Shown piece by piece: positions 38,701-50,631 of a stretch of DNA of 64,000 nucleotides; positions within the stretch are counted from its first letter, which is position 1, and each line of letters starts with the position of its first letter. Made by a program: the position numbers and the translations under genes. Source of the stretch: Rhexocercosporidium sp. MPI-PUGE-AT-0058. Taxonomy: Eukaryota > Ascomycota > Leotiomycetes > Helotiales. Where the stretch lies: positions 4,402,001 through 4,466,000 of the forward strand of contig JAGTJL010000001.1 of the NCBI GenBank assembly GCA_020746875.1. The letters are read 5' to 3'. The notes under the pieces are model-generated. The model had not been told where the DNA came from. It did not search any database and was given only the letters and a program-made list of their open reading frames with translations.

Positions 38701-38846
38701 TCAATTGGCTTCTTGGCAGGCGTAAGGCCGTCATGGTCGGTGGGCTTCTCGTCGAAGGTGCCAGACTCGATGGTGGTATTCAAGTGGTTTGGATTATCAG
38801 AATGATTGCTCGAACGCGTGCCGGTGGCAGCGTGCGTGTCCGCCAT
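35759..38846 (-). CDS. PMA1: Plasma-membrane H+-ATPase (P-type, Pma1)
   Basis: Four exons (38846-38424, 38247-38017, 37959-35859, 35805-35759) give 933 residues. The N-terminus has the acidic run [18 protein letters not shown], followed by [12 protein letters not shown], then SAITGES in the actuator domain, [11 protein letters not shown] with the phosphorylated aspartate near D390, and [19 protein letters not shown] in the hinge. The final 14 residues come from a tiny last exon and restore the conserved fungal tail [19 protein letters not shown], including the regulatory Ser/Thr sites; reading through the intron would lose it. The pump exports protons with ATP and sets the membrane potential used by the antiporter and nutrient symporters. 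Length matches the family (about 920). Confidence 0.97.
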
Positions 38847-39600
38847 TGTTGCGCGGTGGGAGAGCGTCAAGCTCTAGAAGAGGATATGTGGATTGCAGTC
38901 TAGGGCAACAAGTGTTGAAAGTATTAGGAAGGATAGGTAGGGGTTAATCGCGAGGAAGAGGCGCGATTGGAGTTGAAGAAAGCTTCGAGGACCGTGAAGG
39001 AAGTGGATGACCTCTGTCGAGGAGGAAAGAGAGTTGAAGAGGTGAGGTCCGGATGGTGAAGGTGAGAGTCAAGACGGGGAAGGGTCATGGGGAAGAGCGT
39101 AGGTAGAGTGTTTGAATTGAAGCTTCCTGCCGACCCGCGCTAGTGGTGGGATGGATGGAGGCGTCTTGCTGGGTCTGGGGAAGGCGCCACCAGGGTGCCT
39201 CGCTTAACTTGTTTTTAGCACTAGTGGGCTGCCAGACGGGCATCTTGGGCGGCAGCTATCGATTGACAGACAACTAACATTGCCAGAGCTCAGTCTATCA
39301 TAACGTACCTAGATTCTTGTTCGAACCGATGCTTCTGCACATTTCAGATCATTCACCGCGCATATCCAACCGGTCGAGAACAGTTGAGTATCATCTGGCG
39401 ATTGATACACTTCTTGCACAGAAACACAAGCAGGTGCCGAGCCAGATCTCATGTGAGAACCCTCATTCCATTCTGCCATTTGATGGTTTGAATTAAATTC
39501 AGTCTCTATCATGTAGAGAAATGTCGTTCAGCTATGCCATTACTTGCGATTCGGTTTTCTCTCCTCTTTCCGTCGTTTCGCGATTCTTTTCGGTGGAGAC
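38847..39600. other. Promoter region of PMA1
   Basis: This 750 bp lies upstream of PMA1. It contains GA/GT-rich stretches and no supported gene; the 5' UTR is probably within the first 300 bp. Confidence 0.5.
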
Positions 39601-40053
39601 TTAAAGGGGGTCAACAACCCCACGAATCCGCCTCATCCTCTGCACGTTCTCTCTCGGAAAACCAAGGAATGGTTCCTAGAACTCCCCAGCATTACCCATA
39701 TAATTAAATTCCGCCTCGAAGCCAGCAGCATGGTTCTCCGAGTGCCAGTAGTCGATATATCTGCGTACCCAATTGATCATGCGGAGGTCGTCTTGGGCGT
39801 TGGCGAATCCAATCGAGAAATGTCAAACTGCAAGTCTAAGTTGGCCGCCCCAGAGCATCCTCAATTCACACTAGAATGTGGTGATATGCAACAACTCACT
39901 AATGAAATCCTGATGAGTACCTAATTCCCACATGTCACCAGCCCGGTTCTCCTTTGCAACAGTCATCGTACTCTTCGACATGATGTTCAAGACTGAAGTC
40001 GGCGATAGCGATGCAATACTTATCCTAACGAGGAGGATAGGGAAAAGGGGCAT
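39601..40053 (-). pseudogene. Decayed relic resembling a BBE-type FAD-linked oxidase C-terminus
   Basis: A single minus-strand frame reads, in order, MSKSTMTVAKEN (near 39980), MWELGTHQ, LRMLWGG, HFSIGFANAQDDLRMINWVR, FEAEFNYMGNAGEF, EPFLGF, and ENVQRMRRIRGVVDPL. The second half looks like the C-terminal BBE region of fungal FAD-linked oxidoreductases (FANAQDD..., ...YMNDA..., ENV.RM..I...DP). Four in-frame stops interrupt it: TAG at 39871-39873, TGA at 39823-39825, TAG at 39676-39678 and TAA at 39601-39603. Each could derive from CAG, CGA, CAG or CAA by one C-to-T change. The FAD-binding N-terminal part is not found upstream. Family assignment rests on remembered motif order and is uncertain. 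Confidence 0.4.
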
Positions 40054-40248
40054 TACGAATACTTTGTACTTAATAATTCACATTATATTATGCTGTTTGT
40101 CACCGCTTCGGATAGAATGGCCATTCACATCTCTAAGGCTAGTTATTCTCCACTATTCAAGACGGGTCATGACGGATAGCATTTCACGTCGACTAAAATA
40201 CAAATCTCGGCCTTTCAATCAAAACCATACTACATGTACAATGCCATC

Positions 40249-41058
40249 CTAATCCACTCCAGCATACTCCTTCCTCATAGCCTCCTTAACCATCTCCCCA
40301 CAAAGCTTCGCCGTCGGATTCGCAGCCACCGCCAGCGCCTTCGCAATCTCATTCCCAAACCTTCCACCAACCATAAAATCCCTCGACGCGGCCTCCTCAA
40401 ACTGTACTGTCTTCCAGCCCGCCTCCTTCCTCGTCTCCGAAATCCTAAGCTCCGCTCCGTTAGCGGCGAGTGCTTTGGCTGTGAGGTGGTACAGGGCTCC
40501 GCGCTGCGTGTACGCTTGAGAGAGTGTTTTGGCTGTTTGCGGGGAGAGTGGTGAGAATGGGTTACTCGGGGTGAGGAGGGTGATGGCGGTGCTGAGGTCA
40601 GTGAGGATTGTTGTTGAGGCTGAGAGGAGGGTGGTTTCTAAGGGTGAGGGATCAAGTGTGTTTTCCGGCGAAGAGGGTGAGTTGGGATTCATCACAAGTA
40701 AACTATCCCCATATATCCTCCTCAAGGCTTGCGCTCTGTTATTCCTCGCGCTAGCATAATTCGGATACTCGTCTATCAGCTCGTCTAATCGTCTCACACA
40801 CTCCAGATACGGCGATAGTGGTGATTCGGAAGTTTGTGGTTTCAGACCGGCTATTTGAAGCTCGATTGTTTGGATGGAAGAGATGATGGATCTTTCGATT
40901 TGGCTGATCTTGAGGTAGGTTTCGTCGTTTGTTATGTTAGGGTCTCGAGGGAGGGTGGAGTCGATCAACAGGGGGGCAGAGGGACTAGACTCTGGATCTT
41001 TGATTTTCTCGAGGATTGAGAGGTCGTGTTGGGTGAGTGGCAAGGCCATTGTTGTCAT
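40249..41058 (-). CDS. TTC36-like tetratricopeptide repeat protein
   Basis: One uninterrupted frame of 269 residues starts at the ATG at 41058; a second in-frame ATG lies at 41049, and the frame further upstream has no ATG. Three helical TPR-like blocks are visible: DELIDEYPNYASARNNRAQA, LSQAYTQRGALYHLTAKAL and SRDFMVGGRFGNEIAKALAV, ending NPTAKLCGEMVKEAM. The spacing and the NNRAQA, QRG and ARDF...NP.A.LCN-type motifs match animal TTC36 (about 190 residues); this protein is longer because of an N-terminal extension and a Ser/Pro-rich insert near residue 150. TTC36 is a cytoplasmic adaptor. It lies head-to-head with HPPD 888 bp away, which is notable because mouse TTC36 is reported to protect HPPD from degradation. 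Confidence 0.85.
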   Translation of the reverse strand: MTTMALPLTQHDLSILEKIKDPESSPSAPLLIDSTLPRDPNITNDETYLKISQIERSIISSIQTIELQIAGLKPQTSESPLSPYLECVRRLDELIDEYPNYASARNNRAQALRRIYGDSLLVMNPNSPSSPENTLDPSPLETTLLSASTTILTDLSTAITLLTPSNPFSPLSPQTAKTLSQAYTQRGALYHLTAKALAANGAELRISETRKEAGWKTVQFEEAASRDFMVGGRFGNEIAKALAVAANPTAKLCGEMVKEAMRKEYAGVD

Positions 41059-41945
41059 CGTGGATGAGGACAAGGAGATATGTTGGGTGAGACACTTAAG
41101 TATATCTATTCGATCCTCTAACAAGCTCTGATGATAAGCGAGCAGATGAGAGGCTCAAAAGGCAAGAGTCAGATTGCTGAAGAGCTTCGCAGCCGTACAA
41201 ACAAACAATACAATCAACAAAGCGTTCTTTCCTCTGTTGTTACAGGGGCAATTGATGGTTAAGCGAGGGCGAGTGATTGTTTGTAAATGATGTTGAAGAT
41301 TCAAGCAGGCGCAAGGCAGAAATTAGAAGAAACTCGGCTTATAATTATAGAGGCAGGGCCAGATACAAGTCACGTTCCTCGAACTCGGGCATGGAATGTC
41401 CAAAAATTCGGGGAATTCAAGAGTACCTACTTGGTTGGTGAGGCATGAACTTCCCCAGTGCGCCCCACCGCGGCAAGTATCACCGCGCTGTGCGGCCACC
41501 TGAAAGCCGAATGCAGCCGCGACCAGCCGCACCTCAACCAAATCCAGACATCAGAAAGACCAATGGGATGCAGCAGGTCAACTCGCCCGGGTGTCATCAT
41601 GAGGGGCAACTCGACTGCTGTGCTGCTATCAAACGGCTTTCGAGGCAAGCAAATGAATCGCAGCTTCCTAGTCGGGAGGCGGAAATCTGAGGTACGGAAA
41701 GTAGTGCTTAGGTCCGGATACGTAGGTAGGTAGGTAAGGTTGGTAGGTAGGTCTGGCCAAGTCCAGTCTGGATTAACAAACTCTTCTGATCTTCTTTGTT
41801 ATATATCTCTGCTATTTCCCCTCCGCTTGTGAAAGAAAGTAAGACATTGGCTCAAGTCGAGAAACATCCTTACCAGCAGTATTCCACTATTGCAACATTT
41901 CTCTTATCTTCTTTGGTTCACTTTGCCAACATCAATCAATAAACC
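41059..41945. promoter_or_regulatory. Divergent promoter region between TTC36-like gene and HPPD
   Basis: This 887 bp separates two start codons that point away from each other. It contains a GGTA-type microsatellite at about 41722-41752 and a CT-rich tract ending just before the HPPD ATG. Shared control of the two genes is inferred from the arrangement only. Confidence 0.5.
41722..41752. repeat. (GGTA)n microsatellite
   Basis: Seven or so GGTA units, with one interruption, lie in the shared upstream region of HPPD. It is seen directly. Confidence 0.8.
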
Positions 41946-43304
<1,359 letters not shown>

Positions 43305-45785
43305 AGTGGTGCTTTCTCGCTTAATTGGAAAGAGGGATTCGGTTGGACAGGGGGCATTTGGATGATGAGGGCCTAGGTCAAATTGAAATTGAAAAGCATA
43401 GCGTCGGTGGGGTACTCATATATTTGTACTCCTTAGCGGAAGGATTTTTGTATATCGTTTTATGATTAATGAATTGAATACCGTGCCAATCTGTAGTTTT
43501 TCTCTACTAGTGAATACTCTCGGTAGATTCCTTCATGTACTGTTTCTAGAGCTATCAAATTCTCACAACGCGGTTTTGTGGAATCAACTTCTGTTGTAAT
43601 TTTAAATTTGGCTGCTGTTTACTTCCTCGTGTGGGGCATGCTCCTAATCATATATAAGTAATGGCATGATCGGTGATAGTTAATTGTGAACGTTCCATGC
43701 ATGCAAACTTTTCAACCACCACTGCGTTAGCGAGGAGCTCCAGCAGGTTTTCTCAGAAATTTGTGCCTCGAACTCCTTGGAACATCTAGTCTGACATATC
43801 CAAATCCGTAAAAAAATAATTGTTTATACGTAAAAAGTCCAGGGGAGGGTAATTTTGATGGCTTTAGTGTGTACTCTAGGTAATTAAGAGTGTCATTAGT
43901 GATGAGTGAATACTGTAGCAGTCAGTAGATCTCAACAATCATATAAATACAAGGAAAGTACACAACGCAGCTAGCGACTGAAATCCCTCAATCAGCATCA
44001 AAGACAGCATTTTCTGCTGGGAGCGGAGATCTGATAAGGTTTTGTGAGGGACCGTAGACTCTAAGACTATCCTGAGCACTACCATAACGAACAGTAGGTT
44101 AGGTTTGATGATAGCAGCTGATTTGAAAGGGCTTTCAAGGGGTTGTAAGCATTTTGGTAGGGAAGCGTTGTCATATCCTCGAATTCTGTCAACTTTCTTC
44201 CCACCGCCGCAGTAGACCTCGCCCTGTCATAAAGTGAAAGACAGATACCGAACTGAAGCAAAATAACTCATCCACAGCTACAACCACAGCTACATTTCAA
44301 AATAAGAATGCTAAGCAAATATTGAAAGAATTGTGTCGCTCGTACGATATCAACACCATCCCTAAATTGCCTCGCCTCCCTTATCTCCTAAATACTCCCG
44401 GAATGTGTGGTGAAGAGAGTCTCGGAGCAGAAGTGGATGTTTTATACCTGTACTATGATGATGTGTTCTCCTGACTGCTCAGAAAACCAGGAGGTAACGA
44501 CACCGATTAAGGTCCAAGCAGGACTTGCTGAAGGAAACACCAGACTTCACTTTGTCGTGGATTTTGTACTATGCTCATTACTTTTTGCGGCTCAGTATGA
44601 GAGATGAACGATAATAGATCTTGATAATGTCCTAAACTTCATTTGTTCGCCCCAGTATTCATTGAGAAGCCTTTGGTTAACTTTCCTTTTCTACCTCAAC
44701 TCCGAACGAACCTCCCATCTCGTAGTAAAGCAAACACATACTAAACTAATGACTTCAAACTAGCATAAAGGACAATCAATCCTTAAATCTAGAGAGTATA
44801 TCTCACGACCTCTTGACCGAGTAGTTCTCGAGATCAACTGGAAGTTAGGCCACACCGCACCTGTCCATTGTGACGACTCTCGTTGTGTGAATCTGTAAAG
44901 AGACAAGAGGAGTTATGTAGTACAGTGGATGGATTAGAGGTGTTGATGGTCTTAATCAGAAGCTCGGGTGTCACTTGGTTCACAAACGTAAGCCAGGCAG
45001 GTGTCATGCTGTCGCTAACAACTGAGGTATTGTCACCTGTTACATTTGCTGCCACTCACCCCCTTTCTTCCCCCGCCCCCCCAATATTCATAGACCATGC
45101 AGAAGCAATCGTCTGGGGATTCAGCTTAACTCGTAGAATGCAGACGATAAGATAAATAAAGGGAAAAAACGATGATTAGTCGCCCCTCTCTTCTTCTCAC
45201 GATGGGTTCATCCAGATAAAGGTCTTTGAACTCGCTGGAAAGGGGAAGCTAGGAGGGGGTGGAAGTTTATATAGCCCATATCTTGGTTCTCTGATCATAT
45301 TTCGGCCCCGGATATCTGGATCAGGGGATCCATCCGTGCGGAGGGGTTTGGGTGAATGTAAAGTGACAATTGTATGAATTTCCGATAAGATCATGCATGC
45401 GGTGGAGACCGACAATCACTTGCTTGGAGCAGGAGGGAGGAACGATGATTCCAAGAAATACAAGGAAATGGAGCTGCACTATATCGATACGAGCTGTGTA
45501 GACATAGACCAATGAGAATGCAAAATTACATATTTCATTTGCATACGGTGCACTCTACGACTTGTCGCAAGGCCAATGAACGGCCCCTCTCTCTCTACGA
45601 CGAAAAGAGGTCTCTAAAAATAACAAAGGAACACAAAAAACGTATGAAAGAAGCTCTATCTGCTCGCAATAAAGATGGCCCATGTCTACCAAAAGAAGTA
45701 TTCATGCCTTGTATCAGTACCAAAACCTTAAGATTTTCCCTGAGACAAAGTCAAGCCATATGATGTGATCCCAATTGAACGCCGT
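43305..45785. other. 2.5 kb convergent intergenic region
   Basis: This stretch between the 3' ends of HPPD and the Yhm2-like gene has no supported gene. Open frames of 60-90 codons occur on both strands without family similarity. Composition is somewhat AT-richer than the neighbouring coding DNA. Confidence 0.5.
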
Positions 45786-46994
45786 CTAATGCTTAGCCGT
45801 GACCTTCTCGCCGGTGAGTTGCTCGACGTAAGTCTTGGCCCTATTTTTGACACCCGTCAGTAAGATGCCCCATGATAATTAAAATAAAAAAACCTTCACC
45901 ACTGTATCCCCATAGGAAGAAATTCTCCCAGAACGGGCGAGATCCAAAAATCAGGTAAGAGAGGGGGATAGCTTACATGTCGCCCATAGCAACCATGCAG
46001 ATAGTCTGCCAAACGCCTAACCCAATACGCGGAACAACGCCACGATACAAACCCTTAATACCATTATTCTGATAGATATATCTCGCCGTATTTCCCACCG
46101 TCATCTTCGCAGGGCGGTTAGGGTCGACGGTCTTGCTCTGCATCTCAACTCGAATGACCTCGATAGGTTGGTTCCAAGCACTAAGGCCACCACCCAATCC
46201 AGACGCCAGGATCTTCTCCCAAGGGTTAAGCTTAGCCCCCTCAGCCTTGCCAGTCACATTACGGATTCCCTGCTCAGCGAGACGAGAGAGACCGAAGCGG
46301 GAACCCCAGTTGGTCATCTGGCGGATGGCCACGGCGTTGACTCCCTTGTTGATACCCTTAATACCCTCCTTGCGGTAGATATCCATGAATGTAGCGAAGG
46401 TGCCTGGGGGTTTGACGCCCGTAGCTGCGAGCTTCGTCTTGGTAATCTCGACTGTCTTCATGCAGGTGCAGAATCCCATTGTAGCGTATGCCTGCGCGAC
46501 ACCTCCCAGGATACCACCACTGATACCGGCTGTGAAGTCGCCCGCGCCGAAGGTTCGCGCGTAGTATTCGCCTTCGGAGGCTACGAAGAGGAGGACAGCG
46601 CCCTTGGTGGAGGCTTCGATCCAGGCCCATGGGATGAGACCTTGGTAGACTGTTCGCAACGGAAAAATATCAGTAATCGATTCTGCTAGTTTTCAAAGCC
46701 AGAAAAAAAGAGAGAATCTTGAGACTTACAGCCAAGAACACCACCTCTACCCCAAATTCTGGTCAGAGCAGTGGCAAAGGTATCACCTCTGTTGGCTGCC
46801 ATGGTAGTCTTGGTGACCTCCAAAGGTTGGCCCAACGTAGTGACCTCGAACCTGCGGTCGCATTAGAACCAAGCTGTCCGGTTGTTGATGATTAGAATTC
46901 GGGCATCGACTCACATGTTGAGCCCAGCCCCAAGCAGCAGATTGCTGAACTTGACGGGCTTCTTCTCGAGTGGTTGACCGGCTGCGACTGACAT
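45786..46994 (-). CDS. YHM2: Mitochondrial citrate/2-oxoglutarate carrier (Yhm2-like)
   Basis: Four exons (46994-46915, 46851-46730, 46649-45977, 45840-45786) give 309 residues. It is a mitochondrial carrier of six membrane helices but with degenerate signatures, as is typical for Yhm2: [17 protein letters not shown] and [20 protein letters not shown] in repeat 1, [19 protein letters not shown] in repeat 2, and [15 protein letters not shown] with [17 protein letters not shown] in repeat 3. Yeast Yhm2 exchanges citrate for 2-oxoglutarate across the inner membrane and was first found associated with mtDNA. The next gene upstream on the same strand is citrate synthase, 985 bp away. The last exon ([18 protein letters not shown]) was added because the unspliced frame stops directly after GDM. 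Confidence 0.93.
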
Positions 46995-47978
46995 CGTGGG
47001 TGTAGATTGTGTGTGTAGGGGCCCTGACCAAGGGATGAGGGTGCTTCGACGCGGAGAGTGTTTGTGTTTGCTGGAGGTGGAGAGAGGAGACTCTGGAGGT
47101 TACGGTTGATCCCGAAGACAGTCAGATCTTAGCTCGGCTATTCCGCTGTGTAATTCGGTGGCCGACAGACGAATGATAAGAGCTTGCTTTGTCCGTACGG
47201 AATCAGGCAAAATTGTGAGATTGCGTTGGAGATTCGGCGAGTTTTTGGATTTTGGATTGATTGATTGAAGGTCGTAGGTCAGCACAATGGAATGTCCTGC
47301 GGTTGGTTTGACTTCTTCAACGAGGCTCAGGGGATTGGCGACACCATCCCAATGTAGCAAGGTCGCGGTTGACTGTTGTCTTGTTGAGTGGATCCGTTGG
47401 ATCGCTTGGGATTCAACGCCTCGGGCCAGCCAAAACTTTGTTAGGATCCCGGTGTTTTTTCAAGGGGAAAGAAAGTACACATACTTGAGTACGACGGATG
47501 CCAGAGGACTAAATAAATGTAGAAAGGAGCAATGATTAAATGGAATAGATGGGATCGTATCTTGGATGAAGGGAGCCACGAGCATGTGCTAAATGTGCTC
47601 GAAGTATTTTGGAACGCCGAACATCGTTTTGGCCAAGCCAACAAACACTACCAGAGAATCAATAGGGGTAAATCCAGCAGCAGCCAGCAGTCGACTGGGT
47701 TGGTAAGTCCAATTAAAGAAGCTAAGCTGTATCAGTTGTCATGGGCATGAATAGAACAGCATCAAGATTGAATACCATCACAATTGGGACAATGAAACAA
47801 GCGAATGTTGAAAGCACGAATGAAGTGGTATTAGTCAGGAACAGCTGCAGAAAAAGCACAAGCACGCTGATGTATAAGGTTACAGTGAAGTGCATCTCGC
47901 CCCGTCCCGTCTATGAATCCAATTTTCGTACAATCCCATCCCAGGTCGCCCAAATTCCCATCCCGATCCATTATGATT
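46995..47978. other. Intergenic region between citrate synthase and the Yhm2-like gene
   Basis: This 984 bp includes the promoter of the Yhm2-like gene and the 3' UTR of citrate synthase. No coding sequence is supported. Confidence 0.5.
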
Positions 47979-49697
47979 TTACAATTTGGCTCCAACGATC
48001 TCAGCCCACTTCTCGGTTGAGAAGGACTTAGGTCGCTCGATAGGAGCACCAACTGCACGATCAATAATGAGCTGAGGAAGGACACCGATCGCTCTTGAGA
48101 CACCGAAGAGAACAGTGTAGTAGTTGGCCTCGGTCAAGCCGTAGTATTGGAGAAGGACACCAGAGTGGGCATCAACGTTAGGGTATGGGTTCTGCATATT
48201 GGTTAGCCAAATCTGGTGAACGTCGAGAAATGGGAATCTTGCCTTCGTCTTTCCGTGCTCAGTCAAAACGCCTGGGGCGATCTTGTAAACCTGGGAGACA
48301 AGCTTGTACATAGGGTCATCTGGGAGATGCGACTATAACGACAAAATATTAGTGTTGTGCCCAAATATGCTGAGAGTGAATTTATTTTTTGGGATCATTA
48401 GCTTACCTCGGCGAATGTACGTTGAGCCATGTAGCGAGGATCAGTCTTGCGGAGAACAGCGTGTCCGTATCCGGGAACAACTTGTCCAGCCTTGAGGGTA
48501 GTCCAGAGATAATCTGTAATAGCCTTGTCGCTAAGATCATCTCCAATAGCAGCCTTCATCTTGGTGAGCCAGTTCAAGACCTCCTGGTTGGCAAGACCGT
48601 GAAGAGGACCGGCAAGACCGTTGAGACCAGCGGCAAGAGACAGCATGGGGGAGCTGAGAGCACTGCCGACTAAGTGAGTGGTGTGGGCACTGACATTACC
48701 ACCCTCATGATCGGTGTGGATGGTAAGGTATAGTCTCATCAACTCAACAAAGTCGTGGTTGTCTGCGAAACCAAGCTGGTTTGCAAAGTTGAAACTGTAA
48801 TCCTTATCCTTTTGAACAGCGGCAACCTTTCCTCCCTTGAACACGTTCTGGTAGATGCGAGCGGCAATAGTTGGGAGCTTGGCAATCAAATCCATAGAAT
48901 CCTCGAAAGTGTGTCCCCAGTACTCAGTCTTCTTCATTCCCTTAGCATATGCCTTGGCGAAAGCAGATTCGTGCTCGAGAGCGTTGACAGCAATTGAGAA
49001 CTGCGCCATTGGGTGGAGGTCATTTGGGCATCGGTCGATAAGTTCTTCGACGAACTTGGGGACTTCGGCACGGGCAGCCCAGTCGGCGGACAAGTCGCGA
49101 ACTTGTTGCTCGGATGGGACTTCACCAGTCAGGAGAAGCCAGAAAAGACCTAGGATGTTAGTCAGTAGGTTGTTGAAGCTTGGGTCTTATCAATCAGTAC
49201 CTTCTGGCAGAGGCTCCTTTCCACCTGGGGCTTTGGGAAGAAGCTCCTGGCACTCTGGGATTGTCTTTCCTCTGAATCGGATACCCTCCTCAGAGTCGAG
49301 AACTGAACCTTCCCAGACCAGTGACTTGATTCCACGAGCACCGCCATAGACTTGGTCGAGAGTGACCTCGCCGATGACCTTAGATCCATGGTCCCTGATA
49401 ACCATCAACATGCAAACACTTGTCAATTGGCACCCGTTCCAATGCTTACTTTCGGAGCTTCTTGATCTGCTCAATCTTCTCTGGTAATTGCTCGGCGAAG
49501 CGTTCCTTCAAAGTCTGCGGGCTTGTGGTTAGTTTGCTATCGGCGCGCATGGAATGGAGTGGACTGGACCGGCATACTTGGGTTTTCGACGAAGAGTAGA
49601 ATCGCAAGCCACTGAAGGCAGCGGTCCTGGCATTGAAAGCTGGAGCTGTGAGGGAAGACCGTAAGGCCGATTGACCAAGACGAAGTGCTGACGCCAT
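47979..49697 (-). CDS. CIT1: Citrate synthase, mitochondrial (with peroxisome-like C-terminus)
   Basis: Six exons (49697-49578, 49514-49450, 49394-49201, 49149-48407, 48332-48243, 48191-47979) give 474 residues. The first 35 residues are Arg/Ser/Ala-rich without acidic residues ([17 protein letters not shown]), a mitochondrial presequence. The catalytic residues are in [28 protein letters not shown] and [18 protein letters not shown], corresponding to pig H274, H320 and D375. It condenses acetyl-CoA with oxaloacetate as the entry step of the TCA cycle. The C-terminus ends AKL, a functional PTS1-type tripeptide. The intron at 48192-48242 begins GC, not GT, is 51 nt long and has no in-frame stop; removing it restores the invariant sequence HGKTKNPYPNVD. 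Neighbours are the Yhm2-like citrate carrier (same strand) and a divergent Seb1/Nrd1-like gene. Confidence 0.97.
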
Positions 49698-50631
49698 TGT
49701 GATGTGAGTATGTGGAGGAAGTGGAGGAGCAGGAATGAGGTTGGGGCGGATTGGATTGTTATGAGGATGGAAAGATTTCTCGGTCGGATGCGAGCAAGAA
49801 AAGAGCTTTGGGCGGCCCGCCCAACACAACGCCGAATATCCTAGCGAGCGGAGAGCAACCCCTGACGTAGGACAGGGCTGGGCCAACGGATCAAGTCGGG
49901 TCTCACAACAAGAATTCAATTCAGCTTCGAGAAGGCCGAACAGGATGCGGAGAAGGGAGACTCAATGAAAACTCTGAATGCATGGGGGTTTTATTAATCT
50001 ACATCGCAGAGAGGCTCACATTTTGGAATAAGTCGCGGAACTGGTGAAGGTGTTCAACGGTTTGCAGCACTTTGCCAACGGCCAATCAAATGACCTCGGC
50101 GGTCTTGGCACAATACCACAATCACGTGATTATGCCATAGTCACACCCGCTGACTAATGCAAAAGTTTCCGAAGCGGCATTACATCTTCTCATCTCCTCG
50201 CCTTTGTGTCCCGACTTCCAACCTCCAACATCCTCTCCTCTTCATCCGCAACATCGCGAAGAGGACTTCGAGAACTTCACACAGTACATCGCAACTAATC
50301 CAGAATCCTCCTCTGCAGTAAGAACTGCTTGCTTCGTGTACCGTCTGCCGACTTCTGGATTTCTAGAACTTGGCGTTGTGTCAGGGCCATAGTCCTTCTG
50401 CCTACTCCTTTGTATCGGTCGCACGTAATCGCGATAGAGATTCACTTTCACTTCAACCGTAGCCTCGTTCGTCTCTAGTTTCATTAGTGGCCTGGAGTCG
50501 AAGTGAAACCAGGGCAGAGATAAAAACTAGATTTGCGAGCTGTCTTCTGTTTCTTCTACAACCACCTTCGATCTTCGTCTTTGATTGAACTGAGCTGCAA
50601 CACAGCATCACGTTTCTGTTCCTTCATCGCC
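49698..50631. promoter_or_regulatory. Divergent promoter region between citrate synthase and the Seb1/Nrd1-like gene
   Basis: This 934 bp lies between two outward-pointing start codons. It carries CGGATGC- and ATCACGTGAT-like elements (the latter at about 50121-50130), the second a palindrome containing the CACGTG E-box core. Function is inferred from position. Confidence 0.4.

Noticed and set aside
35759..38846. Pma1 next to acyl-CoA synthetase as a functional cluster
   Set aside because: The two genes are convergent, housekeeping and unrelated in pathway.
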